Assembly: GCF_918741275.1 (NCBI RefSeq)
Contig: NZ_CAKKNA010000002.1
Location: 186,001 to 250,000, forward strand
Source of the DNA: Bacillus sp. CECT 9360
Lineage (GTDB): Bacteria > Bacillota > Bacilli > Bacillales > DSM-1321
Reading direction: 5' to 3'
Length of the DNA stretch: 64,000 nt
The position numbers were made by a program, and so were the translations under genes. The notes below the pieces were generated by a model. It did no database searches. It was not told the origin of the DNA and saw nothing but the letters and a program-made list of their open reading frames with translations. Positions within the stretch are counted from its first letter, which is position 1. Each line of letters opens with the position of its first letter. Of this stretch, positions 1 to 8,369 are shown piece after piece.

Positions 1-44
1 TCCTCACTGCGTAAGCGGGAAGCCATAATTCCTAATGAAAGCAT
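1..44 (-). CDS. yheC: YheC/YheD-family spore coat-associated protein, N-terminal fragment
   Basis: Only the first 14 codons are in the window (MLSLGIMASRLRSE), reading off the left edge. The ATG at 42-44 follows a strong AAAGGAGA site (minus strand, about 51-58) and lies 27 bp downstream of the stop of the neighbouring ATP-grasp gene, so the two form one operon. The order yheD then yheC and the paired family identity are inferred from the neighbour and from B. subtilis synteny; 14 residues alone would not prove it. Confidence 0.6.
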   Translation of the reverse strand, partial: MLSLGIMASRLRSE

Positions 45-71
45 CAAAATTCTCCTTTCCGGTCCATGTAG

Positions 72-1436
72 TCAGGACCTTAATGCATTTCTCTCCCTGT
101 AAAGAGAGTCCATATATTCCACGATCGATTTCACAGAAGGCCGAAATTTTTCATAGCTGCCTTGAAAAGCTTTTGATGGCTTGGAGTTTAATTCAATAAT
201 CCATGGATGCTTTTCTATATCGAGTGCAATATCGATTCCGAGCTCACCGAACAAGTCTGTACGCTTTCCAGACAAATATACGGCTGTTCGCAAGGCTAGA
301 CTGCCTATTTCTTTATATAAACGCCTGGCTTCCCGTTCATCAAATAACGCTCTTAAAAACTCCATACCATTTTGCATTTCTCCGCCACGGGATAGGTTGG
401 ACACGATATGCCCGGCATCACCGATTCTCGCGACAAGGGAAGTTATCTTCCACAACTTCTTTTGGGTTTTATTCAACAGTATTCGAAAATCCACTTTTTT
501 ATGGTCAAATTCCAGTAAGGAGATTCCTTTTTGAACAATATATGATCGGTGTTTTATATTTTTTTTTAGTACTCTGAATAGCTCTTCAACGGTGGTAAAT
601 AAATAGGTATCTTTAACATCGGAGGAATGCTCTAATACCCAGCCTTCTAAGGTGCTTGTAAGTTTGCATATATTTCTTCCCTGGCTTCCGAAAGAGGGTT
701 TGATATATACAACGCGATGTTTTTCGATGAAGTCTGCAAATTCCTCTTCTGTATCAAAGGGAATCGTATCTGGCAGAAAATGAATAAGCTCTTCATATTC
801 AACGAGGATCTCATGTACTTCTTGCTTGGAAAGGAAGCCGCCATTAAATATCGGAATATCCTGTGCATCGAGAGCGGAGAGATAGTTCTGGAAAGCAATC
901 GATTTCTCTTTTGCCCTGGAATGGATTCTGTTATAGACAACATCGGGAACCGGAAGAGAACATAATTCCCAACGGCTACCTGTATACCAAAAGCCTTGTA
1001 TATAGCCTACAAATTCTGCTGTCTGAAATGTATGAATATATAAAGGAAATCCCTTTTCTTCGCAAAATGACCTCAATTCCTGTAAAAAAATCTCCAGTTT
1101 GCCAAAGGTTCCCGTCTCATTATCGAAGGGCTGATCGGTCAATACAGATAAGAACGGACCGATTCTTAGTTCGTTTTTTTCCTGATCAAAGCTCATTTGA
1201 ACTGGAAATTGAAGGGCAGGCAGTGCGAGGTGATGAATACTGTGCCTGGAAATTACAAGTGTTGGCTTTTTTGCAGGGATTGGTCGGACAAATAGTTGGA
1301 TTTGATTGGCTCCCACTATCAAAACGATCTGTTCATTTTTTTTAAGGTTCCATCTGTTCAGCAGCGATTGTTCGATTTGAACAATGTCATCATGTCCTTC
1401 ACCATTTATCACTGCTTTGTCATACAATACTTTCAT
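72..1436 (-). CDS. yheD: YheC/YheD-family endospore coat-associated ATP-grasp protein
   Basis: A 454-residue protein of the length expected for YheD. The N-terminal third is a family-specific domain; the C-terminal half is an ATP-grasp fold with the lysine loop VYIKPSFGSQGRNI near residues 245-258 and the terminal metal/ATP-binding stretch WIIELNSKPSKAF near 410-422. Family members are spore-associated and their substrate is not known to me. The ATG at 1436 is chosen because the GGGGA site lies six bases upstream; the in-frame ATG at 1442 abuts that site and is unlikely. It is followed closely by the yheC-like gene, consistent with a two-gene sporulation operon on the minus strand. Confidence 0.85.
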   Translation of the reverse strand: MKVLYDKAVINGEGHDDIVQIEQSLLNRWNLKKNEQIVLIVGANQIQLFVRPIPAKKPTLVISRHSIHHLALPALQFPVQMSFDQEKNELRIGPFLSVLTDQPFDNETGTFGKLEIFLQELRSFCEEKGFPLYIHTFQTAEFVGYIQGFWYTGSRWELCSLPVPDVVYNRIHSRAKEKSIAFQNYLSALDAQDIPIFNGGFLSKQEVHEILVEYEELIHFLPDTIPFDTEEEFADFIEKHRVVYIKPSFGSQGRNICKLTSTLEGWVLEHSSDVKDTYLFTTVEELFRVLKKNIKHRSYIVQKGISLLEFDHKKVDFRILLNKTQKKLWKITSLVARIGDAGHIVSNLSRGGEMQNGMEFLRALFDEREARRLYKEIGSLALRTAVYLSGKRTDLFGELGIDIALDIEKHPWIIELNSKPSKAFQGSYEKFRPSVKSIVEYMDSLYRERNALRS

Positions 1437-1625
1437 TGTCATTCCCCGTTTATAATCAGATGGGCAGAAGCGGATAGGATATCTTATGTCTGATTGTAAT
1501 GGAATGTGTCATGGCTATAGCAGCATACAGTAAAAGAAGAAATGAGAAATCCACTGTGTAAAGTGACATTCTCTATTTCGTTTTGTTATAGTGGAAAGGG
1601 AATTCGAAAAGAGTTTAGGAGGAAT

Positions 1626-1985
1626 ATGATGAGCGCAAATCTATACGATTCAGCATACGACATGGAAAGAGCAATTCGCGGCAGCAAAGAATATACAGAA
1701 TTGAAAAATCAATATGATCAAGTGAACGCCGATCCATCTGCAAGGAGCATGTTTGAAAACTTTCGGCAAATCCAAATGACGCTTCAGGAAAAGCAAATGA
1801 CCGGGCAGGAAATCACACCGGAAGAAGTCGAGCAGGCACAGAAAACGGTAGCTTTAGTGCAACAGCACCCGACCATCTCTAAATTGATGGAAGCGGAGCA
1901 AAGATTGAGTATGGTGATCGCGGAGCTTAACAAAATTATCATGAAGCCGCTTGAAGATTTGTACGGCTTGCCAGAACAAGAATAA
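1626..1985 (+). CDS. yheA: YlbF/YmcA-family protein YheA (UPF0342)
   Basis: About 119 residues, almost wholly helical, with the family signature MFENFRQIQ near residue 45 and the C-terminal INKIIMKPLEDLYG-type end. It closely resembles B. subtilis YheA from memory. YlbF/YmcA relatives act in RNA-processing and competence/sporulation regulation, but YheA itself has no role I can state. An in-frame extension to 1542 exists but has no ribosome site; AGGAGG at 1617-1622 points to ATG 1626 (or the adjacent ATG 1629). A rho-independent terminator follows, so it appears monocistronic. It diverges from the yheD gene. Confidence 0.88.
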   Translation: MMSANLYDSAYDMERAIRGSKEYTELKNQYDQVNADPSARSMFENFRQIQMTLQEKQMTGQEITPEEVEQAQKTVALVQQHPTISKLMEAEQRLSMVIAELNKIIMKPLEDLYGLPEQE

Positions 1986-2064
1986 TAAACATATAAGGAA
2001 GCTGCCTTGGCAGATCTGGAAGTCTGAACTTTCGAACTGGATATAGGCAACTCACCTTAAAAGG

Positions 2065-2088
2065 CTCGCCAATCGGCGAGTTTTTTTG
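2065..2088 (+). terminator. Intrinsic terminator of yheA
   Basis: Stem CTCGCC / GGCGAG with loop AATC followed by seven T residues, 80 bp after the yheA stop. Confidence 0.85.
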
Positions 2089-2123
2089 AAGATAAGAAAG
2101 TTTGAAATTTTCAACATGTATTG

Positions 2124-2437
2124 ATGTCTAGCATAAGCAGCCATGCCCCGACGCACAGGACGTGCTAGTGCCGACGAAGACATAAGGACGTGGCGATTTT
2201 AGTCGGCCTCGAGGTCATAAGTCACCCCTCTCCGGACTTCCACAGGATGTGGTGGCGTCAGCGTTCGTCACAGGACGTGACGGATTTTAGCTGAGGGTCC
2301 TTACTTGGCCCTCCTACGATGGTGCGCCTTATGCTTGTCGGACTTGCCCAGGATGGGCTGGCGTCGACGTAAGACATAACGATGTGGCAGGTATTAGTCG
2401 ACGTTCATTACTTGCAGGGCGCTTGCGCTTTTCTTAT
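2124..2437 (+). repeat. Structured interspersed repeat, copy A (long form)
   Basis: First of three related GC-richer intergenic copies (others at 13902 and 48117). It begins with TGTCTAGC, ends with GGGCGCTTGCGCTTTTCTT, and contains several versions of an internal module of the type ACGTGGCGATTTTAGTCG. Many short self-complementary stretches suggest a highly folded transcript. This copy is the longest (about 310 bp) and ends about 90 bp before yhaX, in the same orientation as that gene. Coding tests in all frames give nothing convincing. Similar elements occur in other Bacillaceae as far as I recall; function unknown. Confidence 0.75.
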
Positions 2438-2524
2438 TATTAGAAGCTATAATCTTAAAGCTGTTCTACCGAAACTGAATGATTCATAAAGATGAAATAG
2501 AACAATCAGATGGGAGAGATCAGC

Positions 2525-3391
2525 ATGGTATACCGGTTGCTTGCGATAAACATTAACGGAACTTTGCTTCAATCAAACGGCCGTTTGCATAAATCGACGA
2601 AAGAAGCGATCGAATATGTGCATCAAAAGGGTGTGCACGTCGCTCTTGTTACTTCGAAAAGCTTTTATTCAGCAAAAAAGGTAGCCAAGGCTTTGAGAAT
2701 AAAACCGATGATAGTGGCTCATCAAGGCGCCTTTGTTGGTTCGACTGTGGAGGAGCCGGTTTTCGTGAAAAGAATCTCGGAAAAGCTGACCATGGAGATT
2801 GTCCAGTTGCTGGAACAGGTTAATTGCCAAATTCAGCTTACACATGAAAAATATATACTCGGAAATAGAGTCAACCTTCCCGAAAACTTACTTGGCAAAG
2901 CAGTTATGTATATGAATGAACAAAATATCTATTCCCAGCAATATGTTGACTTGCTTAGTGAAGAACTGAAAAAACAACCGACAGCACCCCCGAAAATCGA
3001 TGTCATCTTTAATAACCGTAAAGAAAGGGAAGATATTTTCAAGCTGATCATTGACATGTACCCTGAGGTCTACGCTTTGCGAAACGCGGGAAATGGACTT
3101 TCGATTGTTACAAAGGGAGTTTCCAAATGGAACGGCGTTCTTCATCTGGCTGATCATCTGAAAATGAAAAACAGTGAAATTGTGGCGATTGGTGATGGCC
3201 TGGATGATATGGAAATGATTAAGGAATGCGGGCTTGGAGTAGCGATGGGCAATGCACCGTTTGAAGTAAAAAAAGCAGCTCAATGGGTAACCCGGACCAA
3301 TGATGAGAGTGGTGTCGCCTATATGCTGAAGGAATTTTTCCGTAAGCAGCATCCGATCGAGTTTCTGGAAAAAATGAATATTCTCAAATGA
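2525..3391 (+). CDS. yhaX: HAD-superfamily (Cof-type) protein YhaX with degenerate motif I
   Basis: 288 residues, matching the length of B. subtilis YhaX and lying at the same place relative to hemZ. The Cof/IIB HAD layout is clear: motif I region near residues 6-13, a cap domain, and motif IV GDGLDDMEMIK with VAMGNAP near residues 225-245. Oddly, motif I reads NINGT instead of the DxDGT of active phosphatases, so both the nucleophile and the acid/base aspartate are asparagine; phosphatase chemistry is therefore doubtful. The start at 2525 is preferred over 2510 because GGGAGAG lies between the two. Follows repeat copy A. Confidence 0.82.
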   Translation: MVYRLLAININGTLLQSNGRLHKSTKEAIEYVHQKGVHVALVTSKSFYSAKKVAKALRIKPMIVAHQGAFVGSTVEEPVFVKRISEKLTMEIVQLLEQVNCQIQLTHEKYILGNRVNLPENLLGKAVMYMNEQNIYSQQYVDLLSEELKKQPTAPPKIDVIFNNRKEREDIFKLIIDMYPEVYALRNAGNGLSIVTKGVSKWNGVLHLADHLKMKNSEIVAIGDGLDDMEMIKECGLGVAMGNAPFEVKKAAQWVTRTNDESGVAYMLKEFFRKQHPIEFLEKMNILK

Positions 3392-3502
3392 AATTTTCTT
3401 ATGCCTTTTTTCGGATAGGGCATTTTATTATGCGTTTCGTTATCATAGTTTAACCTTACATTCCACAAACTAATAGCATCAAAAGTGAAAGGAATGGAAA
3501 CG

Positions 3503-3751
3503 ATGGAGTTAATTGATCCGAAGCATGTAAAAGCAGGGGACGAAGTATATGTCATCTATAACAATCCGCATACACCGACTGTTTCTAATATCAGGCCGGC
3601 AGAGATTGTTCCTCATCCGAAAGACCCGAATGCCGTGGCCTTATTTTTAAATGAAACCTTTCATGTAATTGAAGATGATGACGCGTTCTTTTCATCGGAA
3701 GCTGCCGCTCAAGAGGCGTTTCAGGAAATGTATCAGAATGAGGAAGAATGA
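3503..3751 (+). CDS. SplA-family small protein
   Basis: 82 residues with the pattern AGDEVYVIYNNPHTPTV near residues 11-26 and an ALFLNETFHVIEDD stretch near 48-62, which I recognise as the SplA family (the TRAP-like regulator found next to the spore photoproduct lyase gene splB). No splB is adjacent here; the neighbours are yhaX and a DinB-family gene. GTG 3485 and ATG 3494 also open the frame, but AAAGGA ends nine bases before ATG 3503. Role as a sporulation regulator is inference from family only. Confidence 0.65.
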   Translation: MELIDPKHVKAGDEVYVIYNNPHTPTVSNIRPAEIVPHPKDPNAVALFLNETFHVIEDDDAFFSSEAAAQEAFQEMYQNEEE

Positions 3752-3753
3752 AA

Positions 3754-3836
3754 AAAACAGGCGCAAAAAACTGCACCTCCAATTGTTAGTTGTGTCTAAC
3801 AATTGGGGTGCAGTTCAAAATGGCCTGTTTTTTTTT
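3754..3836. terminator. Large bidirectional terminator
   Basis: Nested hairpin: an inner stem CTGCACCTCCAATTGTTAG pairs with CTAACAATTGGGGTGCAG, and an outer AAAAACAGGC pairs with GCCTGTTTTTTTT. It lies between convergent genes and has T-runs on both strands. Confidence 0.85.
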
Positions 3837-3838
3837 AC

Positions 3839-4300
3839 TCATTTTTTCTTGCTGATTAGACGATCCATCGCATGTATCTGCCCAAGGTGGTACGCTTCAT
3901 GATAAGCGGACATGTTGCCAATTTCACCGTACGTCTGTGATCCTAAAAATGGCTCTTCTAATTCCTTCTTAAAACTTTCAACGGGAATTTGCTTAAGGCG
4001 GCTCAGCTGTTCAGTTAGCTGTTCGGTAAGTTGACCGATGCCGGGCACTTCTCCTTGCCAGTCAGCCGGCTTCGTGCCATAAGCGAATAGGGCAGGATAA
4101 TTTTCCGGCAACTGGCTTGATTTTTCAGGGAACCCAAACATAAATTGTTCGGTCACAGTGAGTACATGGCCGATATGCCAGTGAATGGTGTTATTGAATC
4201 CTTCCGGCTGGATATCAATAAGCTCGGGATTCAATGCAGCTACCTCTTTCAGAAGATTGTTCCTTGTTAGTTCAAACTGTTTAATTAATAGTTCACTCAT
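3839..4300 (-). CDS. DinB-family putative metal-dependent protein
   Basis: 153 residues forming the four-helix DinB/YfiT fold. The metal-ligand histidines are visible as NTIHWHIGHVLT near residues 37-48 and SAYHEAYHLGQIH near 131-143. Many family members bind a divalent metal and use low-molecular-weight thiols, but the substrate here is unknown. The ATG at 4300 follows GGAAGGGG; the longer frame starting with TTG at 4318 would run through that site. Convergent with the SplA-like gene across a shared terminator. Confidence 0.75.
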   Translation of the reverse strand: MSELLIKQFELTRNNLLKEVAALNPELIDIQPEGFNNTIHWHIGHVLTVTEQFMFGFPEKSSQLPENYPALFAYGTKPADWQGEVPGIGQLTEQLTEQLSRLKQIPVESFKKELEEPFLGSQTYGEIGNMSAYHEAYHLGQIHAMDRLISKKK

Positions 4301-4437
4301 CTTTTTATCCCCTTCCAATTGACTATTGATTGTTTTTCGTTTAACTTTGCAAGCATAACAATAATAGTTTTCTATGTAAATTTTTAATCTCCTGTATGAT
4401 GTAACAACAAATTTTGAATAGTAGTTAGGTGATGATC

Positions 4438-5952
4438 TTGCGAATTGGAATAAAAGGGCTGGATGATGAGCGTTTCCACCGGCCGCTTCAAAATATAGCC
4501 AACTTGTTTTTCGAGGAATCCAAAGTCCTGCTTGCTGCAGACGATTCAGCGGAGCTACAGATTGCGTTCAACTGGCAAGCCTCTGATACAGTTTCGGCGA
4601 AAGCTGAGTTGTTCGAGAAAGAAACCGATAAAAGGTATCAAGCCAGCCATGAAATAAAAATCGCACCTGAAAGTACAGATAAAGAGGTATTTAAACAAGT
4701 CAAAAGAGCCGTATCCTATGTTTTTGTGAATGTGCTGCAAGACATGACCGGCATCAAGCAAAAATGGGGCATCCTGACGGGCATCCGCCCGACAAAGCTG
4801 CTGCATCGAAAAGTAAAGCAGGGTATTTCGCCAAAAATCGCCCATGAGCAATTGCAGGAAGATTATATGATTTCCGAAGAAAAAGTAGCCTTGATGCAAA
4901 AAATCGTCGAGCGTCAATTGGATGTAGTACCAGACCTGTATTCGTTAAAAAATGAAGTGAGTATTTATATCGGGATCCCGTTTTGCCCGACCAAGTGTGC
5001 ATACTGTACGTTCCCGGCGTATGCAATCAATGGCAGGCAGGGTTCGGTTCAGTCGTTTCTCGGCGGTTTGCATTTTGAGATTCGGGAAATTGGCAAATGG
5101 ATGAAGGAGAATAACATCAAGATCACGACAATCTATTACGGCGGTGGCACCCCGACGAGCATTACCGCTGAAGAAATGGATATGTTATATGAGGAAATGT
5201 ATGCCTCTTTCCCTGATGTGGACAAGGTAAGAGAAATAACAGTTGAAGCGGGAAGGCCGGATACGATTACGCCAGAGAAGCTGGAAGTGCTGAAGAAGTG
5301 GAACATCGACCGGATCAGTGTGAATCCACAATCATATATTCAGGAAACACTGAAGGCAATCGGAAGACATCATACCGTGGAAGAAACGATTGAAAAATTC
5401 CATCTTTCCCGCAGTATGGGCATGAATAATATTAATATGGATTTAATCATTGGTTTACCAGGTGAAGCACTGCCAGAATTCAAGATAACTTTGGATGAAA
5501 CAGAAAAGCTGATGCCGGAATCACTTACGGTCCATACGCTTTCATTTAAACGCGCATCGGAAATGACGAGGGATAAGCAAAAATATCAGGTCGCTTCAAG
5601 AGAAGAAGCTGAGAAAATGATGAATGCGGCTGAAAATTGGACGGCAGAACATGGTTACACTCCTTACTATTTATACCGTCAGAAAAACATACTCGGTAAC
5701 CTTGAAAACGTCGGTTACTCGATTCCAGGGCAGGAAAGCATTTATAACATCATGATCATGGAAGAGCAGCAGACGATAATCGGACTAGGCTGTGGAGCCG
5801 CAAGCAAATTTATCGATCCAGTAACCGAAAAAATCACACAATTCGCCAATCCTAAAGATCCTAAATCTTATAACGATCATTTTGAGCATTATACCCATAA
5901 AAAGATTGAGATTCTTGAAGAATTGTTTAAGAAAGAAAACTTCCATGCCTGA
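4438..5952 (+). CDS. hemZ: Radical SAM coproporphyrinogen dehydrogenase-like protein HemZ
   Basis: 504 residues. The radical-SAM cluster CPTKCAYC lies near residues 182-189 (CxxxCxxC), followed by YYGGGTPTS typical of HemN/HemZ. HemZ is the second, oxygen-independent coproporphyrinogen III oxidase-like protein of Bacillus. The N-terminal extension before the radical SAM core (IGIKGLDDERFHRPLQN) is the HemZ type rather than HemN. TTG 4438 is chosen because it aligns with the B. subtilis start and sits five bases after AGGTGA; GTG 4429 and ATG 4432 overlap that site. Other heme genes lie 42 kb away as hemEHY. Confidence 0.9.
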   Translation: MRIGIKGLDDERFHRPLQNIANLFFEESKVLLAADDSAELQIAFNWQASDTVSAKAELFEKETDKRYQASHEIKIAPESTDKEVFKQVKRAVSYVFVNVLQDMTGIKQKWGILTGIRPTKLLHRKVKQGISPKIAHEQLQEDYMISEEKVALMQKIVERQLDVVPDLYSLKNEVSIYIGIPFCPTKCAYCTFPAYAINGRQGSVQSFLGGLHFEIREIGKWMKENNIKITTIYYGGGTPTSITAEEMDMLYEEMYASFPDVDKVREITVEAGRPDTITPEKLEVLKKWNIDRISVNPQSYIQETLKAIGRHHTVEETIEKFHLSRSMGMNNINMDLIIGLPGEALPEFKITLDETEKLMPESLTVHTLSFKRASEMTRDKQKYQVASREEAEKMMNAAENWTAEHGYTPYYLYRQKNILGNLENVGYSIPGQESIYNIMIMEEQQTIIGLGCGAASKFIDPVTEKITQFANPKDPKSYNDHFEHYTHKKIEILEELFKKENFHA

Positions 5953-5999
5953 GCGTATCTGGATCGGTTTTATTGAACAAAATGAATTACACTGAAATT

Positions 6000-6035
6000 C
6001 AGGTTCAAATCACATATGATTTGGACCTTTTATTA
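6000..6035 (+). terminator. Probable terminator of hemZ
   Basis: Stem AGGTTCAAATC / GATTTGGACCT with loop ACATAT, followed by TTTTATTATT. Confidence 0.6.
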
Positions 6036-6223
6036 TTGCTTTTATATCAGTATTTTTCACAAAACAAAGCAATGAAAATACACCTATATAACCTTTTAAT
6101 TAGCAGGTTACCAATGCTCGGTGTCAACCAGTTTAAATCATGCTTAAACCGATTGCGTTAATTAATTGAACAATAATTATGGTAAATTTGAAATATAAAA
6201 ATAATGGGAAAGGGGGAATAATT

Positions 6224-7036
6224 GTGTTAGAAATATTCCCTGTACATATAACTTCGTTCAAACAAGAAAGAATGATTAGAGTATATCTACCTAAAAATTA
6301 CAAAAAGCAAAGCAAAAGTTACCCCGTATTGTATATGCACGATGGGCAAAATGTCTTTCAGGATAAAGATGCTATCGGTGGAAAATCGATGGAACTTGAA
6401 AACTATTTAGATGAAAATGGATTGGAAGTTATCGTGGTCGGAATAGACCAAAATAGCGATGAGCGAATCAATGAATATTGCCCTTGGGTAAATGGTGAAT
6501 ACAGTAAGAGAATATTAGGAAAAGATAGTTCATCAGGCGGAAAAGGGAAACAATATGTGGATTTTATCGTAAAAGAACTAAAGCCGTTAATTGACCATAA
6601 ATACCGTACGTTAAAAGACCATACTGCAATGGCGGGAATTTCATTAGGAGGACTTATTTCTACATACGCTGCGTGCTGCTATCCTCAAGTATTCAAAAAG
6701 GTAGCGGTTGTATCTTCTGCTTTTTATCGTAACCAGGAGGAAATAGAAAAGCTATTACAAGATTCCGATTTGTCATCAATTGAAAGGTTTTACTTAGATT
6801 GTGGAACTAAGGAAGCTATAGATAAGGATATAATAAGTAAGGAGTTTTTAGCTTCAAATAAAGTCATTTATGAAATTTTAAGGAAGAAAATAACCAATAC
6901 AAAGTTTGATATTATTGACGATGCGGAGCATCACTATAAGTTCTTTAGAGAAAGAACTGCTGAAATATTTTCTTTTATGATGTCAGAAAATATAGATAGA
7001 GGAGCGACAATAAGTGTTGATCGAACTAGCAAATAA
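6224..7036 (+). CDS. Alpha/beta-hydrolase esterase (esterase D / Fes-like family)
   Basis: 270 residues of the PF00756-type esterase family. An early YPVLYMHDGQNVF motif (near residue 35) is typical, the nucleophile elbow is AGISLGGL near residues 142-149, and DDAEHHYKFF near 241-250 probably supplies the catalytic histidine. Substrate unknown; relatives hydrolyse siderophore or acyl esters. GTG 6224 is chosen because GGGAAAGGGGGAA precedes it by about six bases; the frame stays open to 6179 without a ribosome site. Codon use is markedly more AT-rich than hemZ and the B. subtilis map has no such gene here, so horizontal gain is likely. Confidence 0.75.
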   Translation: MLEIFPVHITSFKQERMIRVYLPKNYKKQSKSYPVLYMHDGQNVFQDKDAIGGKSMELENYLDENGLEVIVVGIDQNSDERINEYCPWVNGEYSKRILGKDSSSGGKGKQYVDFIVKELKPLIDHKYRTLKDHTAMAGISLGGLISTYAACCYPQVFKKVAVVSSAFYRNQEEIEKLLQDSDLSSIERFYLDCGTKEAIDKDIISKEFLASNKVIYEILRKKITNTKFDIIDDAEHHYKFFRERTAEIFSFMMSENIDRGATISVDRTSK

Positions 7037-7078
7037 TACACAAAAAGAGGTGTTAATTGCACCTATTTTTGTGTATTC
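7033..7078 (+). terminator. Terminator of the esterase gene
   Basis: Stem AATACACAAAAA..GGTG pairs with CACC..TTTTTGTGTATT, overlapping the stop codon; a T-rich 3' arm provides the tail. Confidence 0.75.
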
Positions 7079-7121
7079 AAAACTGAACCAGTTAGCACAA
7101 TTTCACTGTGGATCTCATTCA

Positions 7122-7985
7122 TCAATGAGACGGTTCCCGTAAAATCGGCATTGTACAGCAACGGAATGAGCCGCCAGATTTGATGATTTCTGTAATGTCG
7201 ACTTCAATTACTTCAAAACCGCGTTCACGCAGCTTCCTATTCACGTCCTTATTCACGGGGAGGCTGAACACCTTTTTGTTCCCGATCGAAAGTACATTAG
7301 TGCCTAATGTAAACTGTTCTTCCTCTGACACTTCAATTAAATGGTATCGCTTTGCAAGGAAGTCTCTTTCCGCCGCACTGATCACCTCCGGAAATATCAA
7401 AGCGTCCTCGGGTGACAATATGTTAAATACACAATCCAAATGGAGATATTTCGCTTCGAAGGGAACCGGGATGACTTCGTGATGCGGCATCAATGTTTGT
7501 AAATGCTTTATTGAGCCTTCATGTGTCCTGTTGCTGATGCCAACAAAAATTGTATTCCGGTCGATCAAAACATCTCCGCCCTCAATATGATCCTTAACGA
7601 GATTGTGATAGAGCAGGTTGTTGTCCTCGAACCATTTTTTCAATACTTGTTCTTCTCCCTGACGAACATCACTGGCCATTTCTGCTACAAACGCAGTTTC
7701 TCCAAGAGTAAACCCGATATCGCGGGTGAAAACCTGCTCAGGATACTTGCTGAGAGATGGCAGTAGAGTCACATCAATTCCATGCTGCTTAAGAGCAGAG
7801 ACAAAACCTTCATGCTGCCTCATCGCCGTTTCAATATGGATTCCTTCATCCTGAAAATGTTTTTGGGTATCATTAATGACCTCGCGAATTGTCATATATT
7901 GAGGCTCGCATAGGATCACGCGTTTTAATTCATCATATTCGCTATTGCAATAAGTTTGGGTTGTTTTTTCCTGAGATAAAGACAT
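7122..7985 (-). CDS. DDAH/arginine deiminase-superfamily amidinohydrolase (YkgA-like)
   Basis: 287 residues of the dimethylarginine dimethylaminohydrolase/amidinotransferase fold. Signature elements are FTRDIGFTLG near residues 87-96, HIEGGDVL near 134-141, HLDCVFN near 182-188 with the catalytic histidine, and GGSFRCCTMP near 271-280 with the C-terminal catalytic cysteine. It resembles B. subtilis YkgA; the true guanidino substrate is not known to me. A good AGGAGG lies eight bases before ATG 7985. It is convergent with the esterase gene and has no visible partner. Confidence 0.82.
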   Translation of the reverse strand: MSLSQEKTTQTYCNSEYDELKRVILCEPQYMTIREVINDTQKHFQDEGIHIETAMRQHEGFVSALKQHGIDVTLLPSLSKYPEQVFTRDIGFTLGETAFVAEMASDVRQGEEQVLKKWFEDNNLLYHNLVKDHIEGGDVLIDRNTIFVGISNRTHEGSIKHLQTLMPHHEVIPVPFEAKYLHLDCVFNILSPEDALIFPEVISAAERDFLAKRYHLIEVSEEEQFTLGTNVLSIGNKKVFSLPVNKDVNRKLRERGFEVIEVDITEIIKSGGSFRCCTMPILREPSH

Positions 7986-8098
7986 GTTTTCCTCCTGAGT
8001 AATAAATATAACTTTACTATTTCCCTATTTGTAAAAGAAAAAACTTCCTACTAAGATTGAGTTGTAGAAAGGGCCCAATTTACATAAATATATTCCTC

Positions 8099-8289
8099 TA
8101 AAATATGGCTCTGTTAAACGATAATGTTATTTTTGGGAAGGGAATCTGCGAGACTCCTGCGGAAAAACGGGCTGGCAAGACCCCGCAGCGAGGTACGAGT
8201 GAGGAGGCTTGCCAGTTCGTCCGCGGAAAGCGAGTAGATTCCATGACCATTTGAAAATCAACAATGGAATTTAACAGAGCCTAAAATAT
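8099..8289. mobile_element. MITE with perfect terminal repeats and 8-bp target duplication
   Basis: The element proper spans 8107-8281 (175 bp). It has perfect 12-bp terminal inverted repeats, GGCTCTGTTAAA and TTTAACAGAGCC, and is flanked on both sides by TAAAATAT (8099-8106 and 8282-8289), a direct 8-bp target-site duplication. The core (GCGAGACTCCTGCGG, GACCCCGCAGCG, GTCCGCGGAAAGCGAG) is GC-rich, folds on itself and has no reading frame. The core resembles a repeat I have seen in many Bacillaceae genomes. The ends and duplication length are reminiscent of IS6-type elements, but the parent transposase is not in this window. Confidence 0.85.
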
Positions 8290-8335
8290 AAAACGAAAAA
8301 GGATAATCCAAAAAAAAATCGAATTGAATAAAGGT

Positions 8336-8349
8336 TGAAAGCGTTTTCT
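8336..8349 (+). promoter_or_regulatory. Catabolite responsive element (cre) for CcpA
   Basis: TGAAAGCGTTTTCT matches every position of the B. subtilis cre consensus TGWAARCGYTWNCW. It ends 20 bp before the ATG of the acyl-CoA synthetase gene and just upstream of its AAGGAGG, a position expected for a repressing roadblock. Confidence 0.75.
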
Positions 8350-8369
8350 ATATAAGGAGGAAAATAAAA

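Noticed and set aside
5973-6161. 62-codon frame after hemZ
   Set aside because: It covers the hemZ terminator hairpin and has no ribosome site.
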